A DNA stretch of 64,000 bases, from positions 23,152,380 through 23,216,379 of the forward strand of contig NC_049983.1 of NCBI RefSeq assembly GCF_000003815.2, read 5' to 3'. This document shows positions 1-9,924 of the stretch, in pieces. The notes beneath the pieces were generated by a model. The model worked only from the letters and a program-made list of their open reading frames with translations, was not told the DNA's origin and made no database searches. Both the position numbers and the translations under genes were made by a program. The DNA comes from Branchiostoma floridae. Lineage: Eukaryota > Chordata > Leptocardii > Amphioxiformes > Branchiostomatidae. Each line of letters opens with the position of its first letter. Position 1 is the stretch's first letter.

Positions 1-1
1 C

Positions 2-1555
2 AATGTCACTGCAGTAGATTCTGGTCTGTACATCTGTATTGCAGCAAGTCCTGTTGGCTCCACGTCAGCTACACGTATACTAACCACTGACTTTCAAATG
101 CTGACATCAGCACACATCTCAATACCCGTTACACATGTCACGTCAAAGAGAAATGATAACCGGACTCCCTTCTCTTTATATGTTCCCATTGGTGTTTCAT
201 CGGTCCTGGTGATATTTTGTGCTGCGAATGCAGTTTTATACAAGCAACGTATCAAAAAACCGCCTCTGGTACCAGTAAGCGCTGCCACTTTTGACAATAT
301 GGTAGCTGTACACACTGGCATCTATGATGTAGACGGAGGGGCACCTAGGCTTCCAGGTACTCTTGGAACGGGTGCGGCCAAATTGAAAATCCCTAGTATG
401 TCTGTGGTCCAAGGAAAAGCACAAACTGGTGCTCTATCTGGGCTTCACACAAACGTGTATGAAAACGATAATAAAGTAATAACAGCGGATACCGTATCTG
501 AGCAACACACAAATGTGTATGAAAATGACAATGGAGTTTTGAAAGCTGATTCTACATTTGTGTTACTCACAAACGTGTATGAAAATGATGGTGAAACTGT
601 GACAGCTGACTGTGTTTCTGTGTTTAATACAAACGTGTATGAAAATGACGATGAAGCAGTACCAGTTGGTTTTGAATCTGAGCCAGACACAAAAGTGTAT
701 GAAAATGACAATGACGTTTCGGCGGCTACTTCCATATCTGGTCCTGACACAAACGTGTATGAAAATGATAATGAAGTTTCGGCGGCTTGTTCCATATCTG
801 GGCCTGACACAAACGTGTATGAACATGGTCATGACGTTTTGGCGGCTAATTCCATTTCTGGGCCTGACACAAACGTGTATGAACATGACAATGACATTTT
901 GGCGGCTAATTCCATAGCTTGGCATGACACAAACGTGTATGAAAATGACAATGAAGTTTCGGAGGCTAATTCCATATCTGGGCCTGACACAAACGTGCAT
1001 GAAAATGACAATGAAACAGTAACAACTGATTCCGTATCTAAGCCAGACATAAATGTGTATGAAAATGATACTGATGATGAAGTATACGAGAATACTAATG
1101 AAGAAGCAGTATCTTTTCATTCAGTTAATATGCAGCACACGTATACTTTTGATGATGATGATGACCAAATAGTATCTGCTTATTTGGCAACAATGAAAGA
1201 TGTGGCTACGCTTGAAGACGGAGGGGAAGCAATATCTCCTGACTCATGTGGTTTACCACAGATTGACATGCATGGCGATGAAGAAATAATGTCTGATGAT
1301 ATTAAAGATGAAATGGACGTTCCGCAGTTTGATGGTAGAGATAAGAAAACAAAATATGCTTCTTCTAAATTCAACTATGACGACGAGAATAAGAAAGAAG
1401 CACCCACTGCTGTTCAGCCAGTGTATAAGATTAATAAATCAGTACAAGGCACTTCCCAGATAATCTATGGGAAAGACAACGGCGAAGCAGCTTCATCTAC
1501 TAAGCTCTATAGTTCCTCTGAGGTGTACATGTATTTGAAAAAAGACTTCTCATAA
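2..1555 (+). CDS. 3' part of an Ig-domain (probably LRR-Ig) membrane receptor with a Tyr-motif repeat tail
   Basis: The reading frame is open from base 2, so the gene starts upstream of the window. The first ~30 codons are the end of an immunoglobulin domain (DSGLYICIAASPVG, the D-x-G-x-Y-x-C signature). They match almost residue for residue the Ig domain of the LRR-Ig gene at 16001-18037, so this is probably a paralogue of that family. A short stalk follows, then one membrane segment (about 182-250, YVPIGVSSVLVIFCAANAVLY) with a basic stop-transfer (KQRIKK). The rest, about 430 residues, is an acidic cytoplasmic tail. It contains eleven 20-residue repeats with core NVYENDN, then further tyrosines (VYENTN, EVYMYL). 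The tail stops at TAA 1553-1555. No intron is seen from the Ig end to the stop. The role is inferred: cell-surface recognition with phosphotyrosine signalling. The ATG at 98 is internal and is not the start. Confidence 0.8.
   Translation, partial: NVTAVDSGLYICIAASPVGSTSATRILTTDFQMLTSAHISIPVTHVTSKRNDNRTPFSLYVPIGVSSVLVIFCAANAVLYKQRIKKPPLVPVSAATFDNMVAVHTGIYDVDGGAPRLPGTLGTGAAKLKIPSMSVVQGKAQTGALSGLHTNVYENDNKVITADTVSEQHTNVYENDNGVLKADSTFVLLTNVYENDGETVTADCVSVFNTNVYENDDEAVPVGFESEPDTKVYENDNDVSAATSISGPDTNVYENDNEVSAACSISGPDTNVYEHGHDVLAANSISGPDTNVYEHDNDILAANSIAWHDTNVYENDNEVSEANSISGPDTNVHENDNETVTTDSVSKPDINVYENDTDDEVYENTNEEAVSFHSVNMQHTYTFDDDDDQIVSAYLATMKDVATLEDGGEAISPDSCGLPQIDMHGDEEIMSDDIKDEMDVPQFDGRDKKTKYASSKFNYDDENKKEAPTAVQPVYKINKSVQGTSQIIYGKDNGEAASSTKLYSSSEVYMYLKKDFS
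446..1105 (+). repeat. 60-bp coding tandem repeat (11 units) encoding Y-E-N motifs
   Basis: The core ACAAACGTGTATGAAAATG recurs at an exact 60-bp period (447, 507, 567 and so on to 1047), preserving frame. Nine VYEN cores are seen, two units have YEH instead (807, 867) and one has HEN (987). The eleventh unit carries two cores (VYENDT and VYENTN). Units 5-9 are the most alike (spacer SISGPDTN), which suggests recent local expansion. Antisense open frames through this block are by-products of the period being a multiple of three. Confidence 0.95.
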
Positions 1556-1972
1556 AGAGCATGTACTGAAACGTTATCTGAAAGTTCATCTGTGTTCAAA
1601 AGGGCCATTCCAGGTCAGAGTTAAATTTTCTGACCCCAAAAATGACATTTTGTACGGTCCAAGTCCATTTCTTGTCAAAAAATGAGCAATCAACTGCTTC
1701 TTTAACGTCACGTGCTGCATGCTGCACTTTACAAAGACTGGACTTGGTGAGCTGAAAATTTGCGTAAGTCCAATGCTTTTTCTTTGTGTGAGAAATTACG
1801 GTTACGGTTTTTAAGCTCTGATCCATGCAGAAAAAAATACTGCAACTTGTTGTAGAATGTAGAAACAAAGGAAAAGTTCAGCAATACATCAACAACACAT
1901 AAATCCTTTTTTAAACGTTTAGTGGATTGTATTTTTAATGTAAGCAGATGAAAGTAAGTTATTTTTGCATGT
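1556..1972. other. 3' flank, no feature seen
   Basis: AT-rich sequence after the receptor stop codon. I see no canonical AATAAA close to the stop, no exon with good splice sites and no repeat relationship to other parts of the window. Confidence 0.5.
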
Positions 1973-2645
1973 AAGGCCATGCTGATTCGATTATATGGAT
2001 GCCATCCTCTGCGAATCCGGAAACTGAGTCCGCCATCTTGTTTTGTGAATATGACATTGACTAAATTTTGTAGTTGAATAGAAGTTAACTTAATTATTCT
2101 AATATGACCTTGACTAAGTTTCTATCACGTAAGTAACAAATCAAGTTGTTTTTGTCATTGCTGCCATTCTGACGTTGCACCAAATGGATGACTTTTATTG
2201 CACAATTGTATTTTGTGAATATGAACTTTTGACGAGGATATTCTAAAGTGATTGTTATCTGATTCTTGGAGGCGTTAGGAGTTGGCGTTCAGAATAATGA
2301 AGAATAATGCTTGTATAAATTAAAGTGTATTTTAGTTTAGTAAGGACAATCTTATGTTGCGAAGAAAAAAGTTAGCTGGAAAAAACCCTTCATTCATAAG
2401 GAAAGCTAAGTGGTCAGGAAAGATGTAAAGTATGGTATTACGAACAACGATTCATAATTTTGTTATTTTTCATAATTTTGTTAATTTTCTAACTTTGATT
2501 TTGACACTATTGTATGCAATCTATATCATATGTTTGCGCATTTTGCAGCTGTTTTGTTCGATTTACCGTATGCTCGAAACCTTTATTTCGGGAAACGAAT
2601 TGATGCGCGCGTTGACGCCATCCATATACTCGAAGCAACATATAA
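1973..2645. mobile_element. Degenerate inverted-repeat element, AAGGCCATG family
   Basis: The left end AAGGCCATGCTGATTCGATT is closely related to the ends of the element at 57337-58242. The right end (about 2600-2645), read on the other strand, gives a related sequence: ATGTTGC, then TATATGGATGGCGTC. No transposase frame is seen inside. It carries a CCGCCATCTTG motif at about 2030. Inferred to be a non-autonomous DNA transposon copy, older than the one at 57 kb. Confidence 0.55.
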
Positions 2646-3217
2646 TATCCATATAAAGTTGGAGAGGTTCTATATCATCTCTTATTTGTGAATACTTTTA
2701 CTTAATTAAGTTACGGGGGCGATTAGCAGGTTCCTAGCTTCACCCAGAAGTATAATTTGCGCAACTCAAATTTGAAAGGAGGGTGGTAGGCATATAGTTT
2801 GAAGTCTTTTATCAAAATCCAACAAATTTCATTGTGTTCATTACTTTCCAGTGGACGTCCTTAAAAGTCAGTAGATGGTGAGATTGTGGTATATGGTATA
2901 TGTGAAGCATGAATCAAAGTATCTGTCGTGGAATGCAGATCATACAAGATGGCCTGTGTGTTTGCCGTTTGCCTTCTTGTAAGGTACCGCTGGGCGGCGT
3001 AATTTTCACGCAAGAATAAACATATTACTAAACGTAATGTTGATACCCTGTCTTAATTGACTTCGAATTTACTTAGATTGTAGACAATACAATACACACA
3101 GACAGCGATTGCTGGTGTTGTGACCCACACATTTTATTCCAATTTCTTTCATATAGTAAACTAGAGTATGATAAACCCCATACCTTCGCCAAATGATTCT
3201 ACCCTTTACAACTGTTG
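2646..3217. other. No feature seen
   Basis: AT-rich non-coding sequence. No convincing exon, repeat or RNA gene was recognised. Confidence 0.4.
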
Positions 3218-3680
3218 CATTAGTTCTGTTTGCCATTAATTATGCAAATAAGGTCCTCATTTGCATAAATTATATTAACTGATCATCTCCTTCACCAACA
3301 ACAAACGTAAAAATCTATGTTATGAAAGAAGGCTTTAATCACATTTTCTGATAATTAATGCAAATTATGACCTCATTTGCATAATTAATGTCCAACGATG
3401 TTCACCTGTACATAACTTCCAAATGCTACAAGTATGAAGTTCCCGTCATTTACTACAACGACATTATAGCCTTTTTCCATTATTATGCAAATTAGGTCTT
3501 TATTTTGCATAATATATATCTACCAATATTCTTCTCTTTCTCAATATTCTTCTCTTTCTCACTTACAAATGTCACATGTTGCAATGGTAATGATAATGGA
3601 ATAGAGCGTGTTTAGACGATTTCCTAGTTAATTATGCAAATTATATTCCAAATTGCATAAATAATATGTAATTATATGAA
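3218..3680. repeat. Array of four ATGCAAAT / ATTTGCAT inverted repeats
   Basis: Four degenerate palindromes of about 35 bp follow one another at roughly 120-150 bp spacing (near 3237, 3353, 3480 and 3630). Each has the form TTATGCAAAT, about 10-15 bases, ATTTGCATAA. The half-site ATGCAAAT is the octamer bound by POU-domain factors. The arrangement looks like diverged tandem units of one repeat. Confidence 0.7.
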
Positions 3681-4243
3681 GCATCACTCAAGTTATCTAC
3701 ATACCAAAAATTATGACAATCGGTCAACCCCTTCTTGAGTTATACCATTTCAAAGTCTGACACTTAACCTACCCTGCAGTTCCAAAACAAGCCGCTAATT
3801 ATAAGGGGCCACTCGGCATCAAGAGCTGTCTACCACTAATAACTTATAGCCTAAACATGTCCAGAACTCGAGATATCAAACCAGGAAGTTCCGGAGCTTC
3901 ACCTTCCGTAAAGGTTAACATAATAACCCTAAGTATATGGTCAAATATAATTCCGAACCGGAACCTTACAGGATGAGAATCAGTAGCAGTTTTAGAACTT
4001 TGACATTCCTATTGTTTTGCGGCAACATTACTAACAACATTACTACAAATATACCCACATTCGACGCACCCTGTACGTACACGGTCTCTTTTGCCAGGCA
4101 GCGCTGAACGTCCGTTGCGCGAGAAAATATCCCGGTAGTGACAGGGTACCCCATGGGGACACGTAGGGGACACGCCCGAAACTGACAAAACAGCCCGTTA
4201 ACTGCCCGGCAGGGGCCCTAATTCCAAAGCATTAGGCCTAGGT
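3681..4243. other. No gene seen
   Basis: Non-coding sequence ahead of the SINE pair. No convincing feature was found. Confidence 0.4.
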
Positions 4244-4394
4244 ATTGTAACAGTGGTGTTCAAATACCGCCTACCGTCCTTGCCAAAGGGCTCTAGAGCT
4301 TTTGTGGCGACAGCGATAGCGGTCACGTTTTTTATCCGCCGCTCCGGATTCGATCTCGGGTGTTGGCATGTTTGTTTCTTTCTGTTCTTACTCG
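4244..4394 (+). mobile_element. tRNA-derived SINE-like repeat, copy 1
   Basis: About 150 bp, near-identical to the copy at 4523-4678. It has a pol III A-box-like segment (TGGCGACAGCGATAGCGG) and a degenerate B box (GGATTCGATCTCGGG). The block ends in a TTTCTTTCTG tail. The acceptor stem and anticodon arm do not fold as a functional tRNA, so it is called a SINE or tRNA-derived repeat rather than a tRNA gene. Confidence 0.6.
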
Positions 4395-4522
4395 TCCCAC
4401 GCCGGCCCTGTGAGTAACAGACTAGCGGATGTGCTACACTGTGAGTAACAGGTTAAGATGTGCCACACAGGGATATCGATCTCGGAGATTCGAGGACGAA
4501 TCTTGAAAAGAAAAGGGGAGTA

Positions 4523-4678
4523 GTGTAACAGTGGTGTTCAAATACCGCCTACCGTCCTTGCCAACGGGCTCTGGAGCTTTTGTGGCGACAGCGATAGCGG
4601 TCACGATTTGTTATCCGCCGCCCCGGGTTCGATCCCGGGTGTTGGTATGTATGTTTCTTTCTTTCTGTTCTTACTCGC
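4523..4678 (+). mobile_element. tRNA-derived SINE-like repeat, copy 2
   Basis: Second copy, offset about 280 bp from the first and in the same direction. The B box is better preserved: CCCGGG, TTCGAT, CCCGGG form a perfect 6-bp stem, but the loop is one base short of the usual seven of a T-arm. The shared segment begins TGTAACAGTGGTGTTCAAAT and ends in a TTTCTTTCTTTC tail. The loop deletion and lack of an acceptor stem argue against a live tRNA. Confidence 0.65.
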
Positions 4679-5785
4679 CCCTCTTAATTTCTACAGTATC
4701 AATTGCACCGGTGACCGTCAGGGATGTAGCCCCGGCCGGGCTCCGAAGCCACAAATTTGCCCCGGTAGAAGTAGAGAGTGAAAAAAGGATTTCTTTTTCA
4801 CTTGAACATATTTTAAGATTACAGTGTGTGTGTGTATTCATAAAATGAAACTGTTTGAAATCGTATTGTAATGTCCTGTTACCGATTGAACTCTTATGGT
4901 ATTCTACCTTATAAAAGCTCTTATAATTTATCTCATTCTATCTTTCTACATTATAAAATCAAACTACCTGAAATGGCATTGTCCTGTTACTTCTTCAACT
5001 CCTGTTACGTATAACATTGTATCAAAACAATTCATCAAGTAACGTTGATGAATTGTCAAATCTACATGATGTCAACATCGTATTCCGGTTCCATGTAAAA
5101 CAGACCGCACTTTTAATGTAATATTATAATGAAACATCGAAGCATCATAGTTTTGCAGTTGAACTAGTTTTATTGATACAACGTCAAGGGCAGATTAAAC
5201 ACAGTGGAGGCAAGATCGTATCAGATGTCGCATTGAACTTGCTTCAAAAGTTGCTTGTCAGCAATCATCATCATGATTATAACTCCGACTCCTGTCATTG
5301 AGTGTTGAAATATCCAGCTTAAAGGTATTGTCAGAGGATCGAAATCTTGTTTTTCGTTATGATCAGTACAAAACAGGTACAACTGCATTTTATTTCCCTT
5401 ATAAGCGTTGACCCCTCTAAGATTTTCAAGCTACTTCAGCACTGGACACATGCATTACTTTGTCAAGGAGATACTACAGTTACATTCAATTTATGGAGCA
5501 AGACTCTAATTTTCTTTGCCATTATTGACATTAGAAGTTCATGTCATGCTAATTTAGAAGGACATGAAGTTCTCTCAGCAACGATTGACAAGCAATTCTA
5601 GAGAATAAACTTTGCTAGCTTCACTTCGTAATAGGAAGGACCAATAATGATGATGATTGACATTTAGAGGAACTGCTACAAAGTGGGAGCAATGTCAGTT
5701 GGGTTTAATTCCCCATACAGGTGGAGTTGCATACTTATTACGAGTATATAGTATATGTACTATATAAGCATTTATTAATGATCAT
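4679..5785. other. No gene seen
   Basis: AT-rich non-coding sequence. The small open frame at 5347-5601 has no recognisable domain and no supporting splice or start context. Confidence 0.4.
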
Positions 5786-6030
5786 GCTGCAAGGACGTCT
5801 GGGCTAGCAAAAACCATACAAGGGGCAGTCCCAGAAAGCCGGAAGAGAAGAAGACAGAAGAAACGATGGGAAGACAACATAAAAGAAAGGACCGGGTTGA
5901 GTTTAGCAGAAGCCATAAGAGCGGCAGGGGACGGAGACAGGTGGAGAAGAATAGTGGATGGAGTCATGGTGCCCCAACGACCCATACAGAGGTCAAGGTA
6001 TAGGTGAGGTGAGGTGAGGTGAGGTGAGGA
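5786..6030 (+). mobile_element. 5'-truncated LINE: C-terminal tail of a reverse transcriptase with (TGAGG)n end
   Basis: The frame 5786-6007 reads SGLAKTIQGAVPESRKRRRQ, then KKRWEDNIKERTGLSLAEAI, RAAGDGDRWRRIV, and a TGA stop at 6005-6007. The order G-x-(basic cluster)-RWEDNIKEWTG-like, then RAAxDRxRWRxIV, is the classical C-terminus of many invertebrate non-LTR retrotransposon polymerases. A TGAGG pentamer array (about 6003-6030) follows at once, the sort of short tandem tail that several LINE clades leave at their 3' end. Everything upstream of this fragment is missing, so it is a dead 5'-truncated insertion. The clade is not assigned. Confidence 0.75.
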
Positions 6031-6679
6031 TATGTAGTGTACCAGATCGGCTGATGACTGCCATTGGTGGAGACCCTTTGTGGACAGACTTCTCCTACTG
6101 CTACTCGCTGTGGAACTGGGTGAGTTAGTGAGTATGCATTATGTGATAAAACACCCCTTTATAAACTGCAAACTGCTTGATAGCAGTATCCTTTTTATCG
6201 CAGCCCTAAACAACTTGCACCCTTATTGCAGAGATCTTCAAATTAGTATTCTTGCATCGCAGATGATCTTTCATAGTAGCAAATGCTAATATTGTTGTCT
6301 TTGACGTGCATGTGGCACACAAGTATGCTCCGTTGATCGGTTCTATTGTTCTATTTACTAAGTTCCAGGTCTAGTATAATAATAGAGTAAATATCGCAAT
6401 GGCCAACTGTAGCAGCTTATATGCTATTTAGTCATTCACTACGTATCCCCATTTCTAACGTCCAACAAATAAAGACACTGAAAGAAAAAAAATTAATCAT
6501 CGAAAAAAATCCCCAAAGTTGAGCAACCCTATAAGGGTTGTAACGTTACCACTGTTCTTTGTTTTAACCAAAACACAGGAAGAAGATATATCCGAAGACT
6601 TTTCTTTCAGAAATTTTTTTTTTCAATGTCAGCTTTTTTAAAGCGCTTGGAGTCCACAGTTAAGCACTATTACAGCCCT
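6031..6679. other. No gene seen
   Basis: Non-coding sequence between a LINE fragment and a MITE. No exon or RNA gene was recognised. Confidence 0.4.
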
Positions 6680-7006
6680 AGGTGGGTTCACACGTGCGTA
6701 TATGTATATATTGAAGTCCGTTTGAGGTCCGCATGGAAGTCTTAGCCTCTACCAGGCTCCACAGGTTGCTGGAAAAATAATAGAACACATATAGACAGGT
6801 AAGAAGCCCGACGCGTTAGCTGACCGGGACGCGTTAGCTGGGTCGCAAACCATACTTCCCGGCCAGCTAAGTCCTTTGGCATGTTAAGCATCTTTATTTG
6901 TGCCATTTCTACAGTTTTTACTGTCACCTGTGGAGCCAAGTAGAGGCCGAGAACTCCATACGGATCTCATACGGTCTTGAACACATACGCACGTGTGAAC
7001 CCACCT
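6680..7006. mobile_element. MITE with ~100-bp imperfect terminal inverted repeats
   Basis: The ends are perfect inverted copies (GGTGGGTTCACACGTGCGTA at 6681 and its complement ending at 7005). The inverted match continues imperfectly for about 100 bp on each side, through CCTCTACCAGGCTCCACAGG. There is no coding capacity. A second copy lies at about 45480-45752; its interior reads in the opposite direction relative to this one. The element starts 32 bp beyond the stop codon of the minus-strand gene at 7039 and contains AATAAA on the minus strand (6893-6898). Confidence 0.85.
6893..6898 (-). terminator. Candidate poly(A) signal for the minus-strand secreted-protein gene
   Basis: TTTATT on the plus strand reads AATAAA on the minus strand, about 140 bp downstream of the stop codon at 7039-7041. 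It lies inside the MITE 6680-7006. No closer canonical signal was seen. Use of this signal is inferred. Confidence 0.4.
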
Positions 7007-7038
7007 TATGCATGTTGTTCACTTTGCGTACGAGGCTT

Positions 7039-7103
7039 TCAATAGCCTGAACAGGACTGGATGTAGATCGCCAGGGCGTCCGCCTGCCCAACATTTCCCC
7101 AGT
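7039..7103 (-). CDS. Secreted 'WRxVF / YGGC' domain protein, putative last exon (exon 5)
   Basis: On the minus strand a strong acceptor (polypyrimidine run then GCAG) ends at 7104. The exon supplies two bases completing a Gly/Asp codon, then WGNVGQADALAIYIQSCSGY and a TGA at 7041-7039. The segment [G/A]DxLAI[F/Y][V/I] matches the closing strand of the domain begun in the exon at 7644-7807. The entry phase (needs one base from the previous exon) fits the exit phase of that exon exactly. The stop is followed within 32 bp by a MITE. The exon was too short to be picked by open-frame length, so the call rests on phase, splice sites and domain continuity. Confidence 0.7.
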
Positions 7104-7447
7104 CTGCAAAAAAAAAAAGAAGAAAAGCTGAAGTGTATCAAAATGAGACAAACATAAGCTGAGAGATCGGCCAAGGATAGCCCGGCCTGACGAAGCGGGG
7201 TCAAAACAAGCTTCCCGGGATATCATATTCCTTTCCCGGCATTTTTACTTTCCAGGCGTATTCCGGGTTAACAATCGCGAATCGACCCCCACCCACCCCC
7301 AACAACTTACGCCAATGCCTCCAGAGAGGCCGGCCGGTGAAGGTTGAATAAAGACAATGGGCTGGGCTTCAGGATCGGTTAATTCGGTCTTTGGGTTACC
7401 GAAGCTTTTATTCCTTTAGCTTAAGTCATCCCGTTTACTACATGTAC

Positions 7448-7493
7448 TATACTACTACTACTACTACTACTTCTACTACTACTACTACTACTT

Positions 7494-7549
<56 letters not shown>

Positions 7550-7607
7550 GCTACTACTACTACTACTACTACTACTCCTACTACTACTACTAATGATGAT
7601 GATGATG
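7448..7607. repeat. Trinucleotide microsatellite (CTA)n then (GAT)n
   Basis: About 140 bp of nearly pure ACT/CTA units with a few TTC, TGC and TCC interruptions, followed by a short GAT run. It lies within the ~540-bp intron between the two minus-strand exons at 7039-7103 and 7644-7807. Poly-Thr, poly-Ser and poly-Val open frames through it are artefacts. Confidence 0.97.
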
Positions 7608-7643
7608 GTGCTGCCACGTATGAAACTGAATGCTTGAAAATAC

Positions 7644-7807
7644 CTCGCTCGTACTGAACGCTGTCGGCCTTCCTGGAGAACAGGATTTGGTTGTTTCCCC
7701 TGCTCTTCACCCTTTTCTCCCAAGGACACTCAGCTCCAGGATCAAGGACGATCAGCCATCCCCGGTCATTCGCACAGCCTCCGTAGCTACGGTGGATGAA
7801 GAAACGC
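7644..7807 (-). CDS. Secreted 'WRxVF / YGGC' domain protein, putative exon 4
   Basis: Minus strand. The acceptor TTCACCACCAG ends at 7808; the donor GAGCGAG/GTATTT starts below 7644. The exon encodes RFFIHRSYGGCANDRGWLIV, then LDPGAECPWEKR, and later ILFSRKADSVQYERG. From general knowledge, this pattern (FxIxxxYGGC-xxDxGWxxV-x-CxWE) occurs in secreted proteins of cnidarians and lancelets as the second half of a domain that starts WRKVFE. Its entry phase (one base) fits exon 3 at 57142-57317, which ends two bases into a codon; joined they read NR/RFFIHRSYGG as expected. The exon is on the same strand and in the correct order but 49 kb away, so either the intron is huge and holds other genes, or exons 4-5 belong to a neighbouring paralogue or misjoined contig. 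Confidence 0.75.
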
Positions 7808-7958
7808 CTGGTGGTGAAGGAATAGAACAAAACATCAGAAATGTAATATTCAGTCAGCTCAACTTGTACAACTATTATATAGCCTGCAGCTACAAAGTAA
7901 GGCACCATAGAATCAAGACCAGCATTCTGTACCCGGCTAAAAGCAGCCAGCCACTTAA

Positions 7959-8484
7959 AGGGGCATTCCACTCCAGACGGGACTGTTATTTTCCGATAGA
8001 TATTAATTGTAGAAGTGACAAATGTATGCTATGTACCATGATACGACAAAGAACCCATTAGCCCCAAGCGCATCAAAAAGGATTCAGTCTTCTACAAAAC
8101 TCCCCATGTACCCTCTTATTAAATTAAATCAATCTCAGCCTATGGCTGAATACAATGAGCCTGACTTAAGTTAGGATACAAAGCTAATTTCAGGGCGCTA
8201 AGAAAAACACGTCTAGACATGTGTTCTTTGATATCTTGTGAACAATTAACCTTCTTGGTGAGCCCCTCATTTTTGCCGAAAATATTCACGATAAAGGAAG
8301 TGTCTACACGTATAGGGAATACATGGGTAGGGTCTGCATGGGTTTAGTGAGTGTCATATTGTTTTACAAACACACGTTGCGTAATTCGCCACAAGTGGAA
8401 TTCCGTAAAAGGTCGGCTGATCATATATTCATTGATACATTATCTATTGGAAAATAACACTCTCTTCTGGAGTGGAATGCCCCT
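7959..8484. mobile_element. TTAA-flanked MITE (piggyBac-like target site)
   Basis: Inverted termini AGGGGCATTCCACTCCAGA (left at 7959; right end complementary, ending 8484) extend imperfectly for ~45 bp through GTTATTTTCCRATAGATA. Both sides are bordered by TTAA (7955-7958 and 8485-8488), the target duplication of piggyBac-type elements. There is no transposase frame. It sits in the minus-strand gene's intron just upstream of exon 4. Confidence 0.85.
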
Positions 8485-8717
8485 TTAACCACTGACCAGA
8501 GCAACCAGACACACCAAAACAAGAAGTTCTGCTGCAGTGACATAGAACTAACCTCCATAGCAGGCTCCATTGCAAGGGTCAGAAAGCATAGCCAACTCTC
8601 CACACCTATTATATATANNNNNNNNNNNNNNNNNNNNNNNNNNNNNNNNNNNNNNNNNNNNNNNNNNNNNNNNNNNNNNNNNNNNNNNNNNNNNNNNNNN
8701 NNNNNNNNNNNNNNNNN

Positions 8718-9571
8718 CCCCTGGGGTGGAAAACTTTACGCTCACCCTTGCACCTCACACAGTAAAGGACAAATTATATTTAATAGCTGAGAATTTTGAC
8801 TGTAATAATGTTGAATTTATAAATCTTTCTGATCGTTCAATCGATGTGAAATTTATACACCATGGTGAGAAATTTGTTTGTTTCAATGTATATGCTCCTA
8901 ACAATGTAGTGAGTAAGAAACTGTTCTACAAACAGGTTCTAACTCAACTGCAAGAACATTGTTGTGACGGTGAATATTTTATGTTAGCTGGTGATTTCAA
9001 TACAGTACTCAATCGTGATCTCGACAATGTAGCAGGGAAAGAGCATGATAAAGCAGAGGTTAAATGTTTTAATAATTTGACAGACAACCTTGAACTACTT
9101 GACGTCTGGAGAGTCTTCCATAGTGAAGACAAGGATTACACATGGTCTAAGAGAAACCCTTTTACAGCCAGGAGACTAGATTATCTCCTGATTAATGACT
9201 TTTTGTTTGATAAAACTACTGCATGTGAAATCATCTCTTTCCCCTGCAGTGATCATAGAGCTGTTGTATTGGATATGTCTGTAACACAGTTTGACAAATG
9301 ACCTTCATATTGGAAATTCAATAATTCATTTCTAAAAGATAAGGTGTTTGTTGATCGTGTTAATGAAATCATAGGAAACATCCAAGAAGGCCTTAGTGAC
9401 TCTGTGATCGAAGATAAACAGTTAATATGGGACATCTGTAAGAGTAAGATAAAAACTTTCTCAATTAGTTACGGGAAACAAAAGGCTCTTGAAAAACGAT
9501 CCAAACACAACATAATTGATGAAAAATTAGAACGGCTGGAAAAACAATTAGCTTTCCGATCAAGAAATTAA
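8718..9571 (+). pseudogene. LINE endonuclease and linker, broken by a nonsense codon and a probable frameshift
   Basis: From the gap edge the frame contains FVCFNVYAPNN, LAGDFNTVLN (catalytic GDFN), RRLDYLLIN and SDHRAVVLDM, the motif series of AP-type endonucleases. A TGA at 9299-9301 interrupts it. The same frame then continues PSYWKFNNSFLKD, where L1/Tx1 proteins normally read through, so the stop is a point lesion (a CGA-to-TGA change would explain it). A second break is near 9550: the frame ends at TAA 9569-9571, while another frame continues LSDQEINFTA into the gap. The product would not be functional. Confidence 0.85.
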
Positions 9572-9581
9572 CTTTACAGCA

Positions 9582-9924
9582 NNNNNNNNNNNNNNNNNNN
9601 NNNNNNNNNNNNNNNNNNNNNNNNNNNNNNNNNNNNNNNNNNNNNNNNNNNNNNNNNNNNNNNNNNNNNNNNNNNNNNNNNNNNNNNNNNNNNNNNNNNN
9701 NNNNNNNNNNNNNNNNNNNNNNNNNNNNNNNNNNNNNNNNNNNNNNNNNNNNNNNNNNNNNNNNNNNNNNNNNNNNNNNNNNNNNNNNNNNNNNNNNNNN
9801 NNNNNNNNNNNNNNNNNNNNNNNNNNNNNNNNNNNNNNNNNNNNNNNNNNNNNNNNNNNNNNNNNNNNNNNNNNNNNNNNNNNNNNNNNNNNNNNNNNNN
9901 NNNNNNNNNNNNNNNNNNNNNNNN
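9582..9924. other. Assembly gap
   Basis: 343 N. It separates the endonuclease/linker and polymerase parts of the Tx1-like LINE. Confidence 1.

Noticed and set aside
445-1120. Long antisense open frames over the Y-E-N repeat
   Set aside because: A 60-bp period keeps all frames open once one unit is open; there is no start context, domain or splice support.
7391-7971. Poly-Thr, poly-Ser and poly-Val frames
   Set aside because: They are translations of the CTA microsatellite. Only the minus-strand segment 7644-7807 is a supported exon.
8548-8617. Possible Cys-rich minus-strand exon (CGELAMLSDPCNGACYGG)
   Set aside because: It is too short and cut by a gap, has a weak acceptor, and would break the phase of the five-exon gene model.
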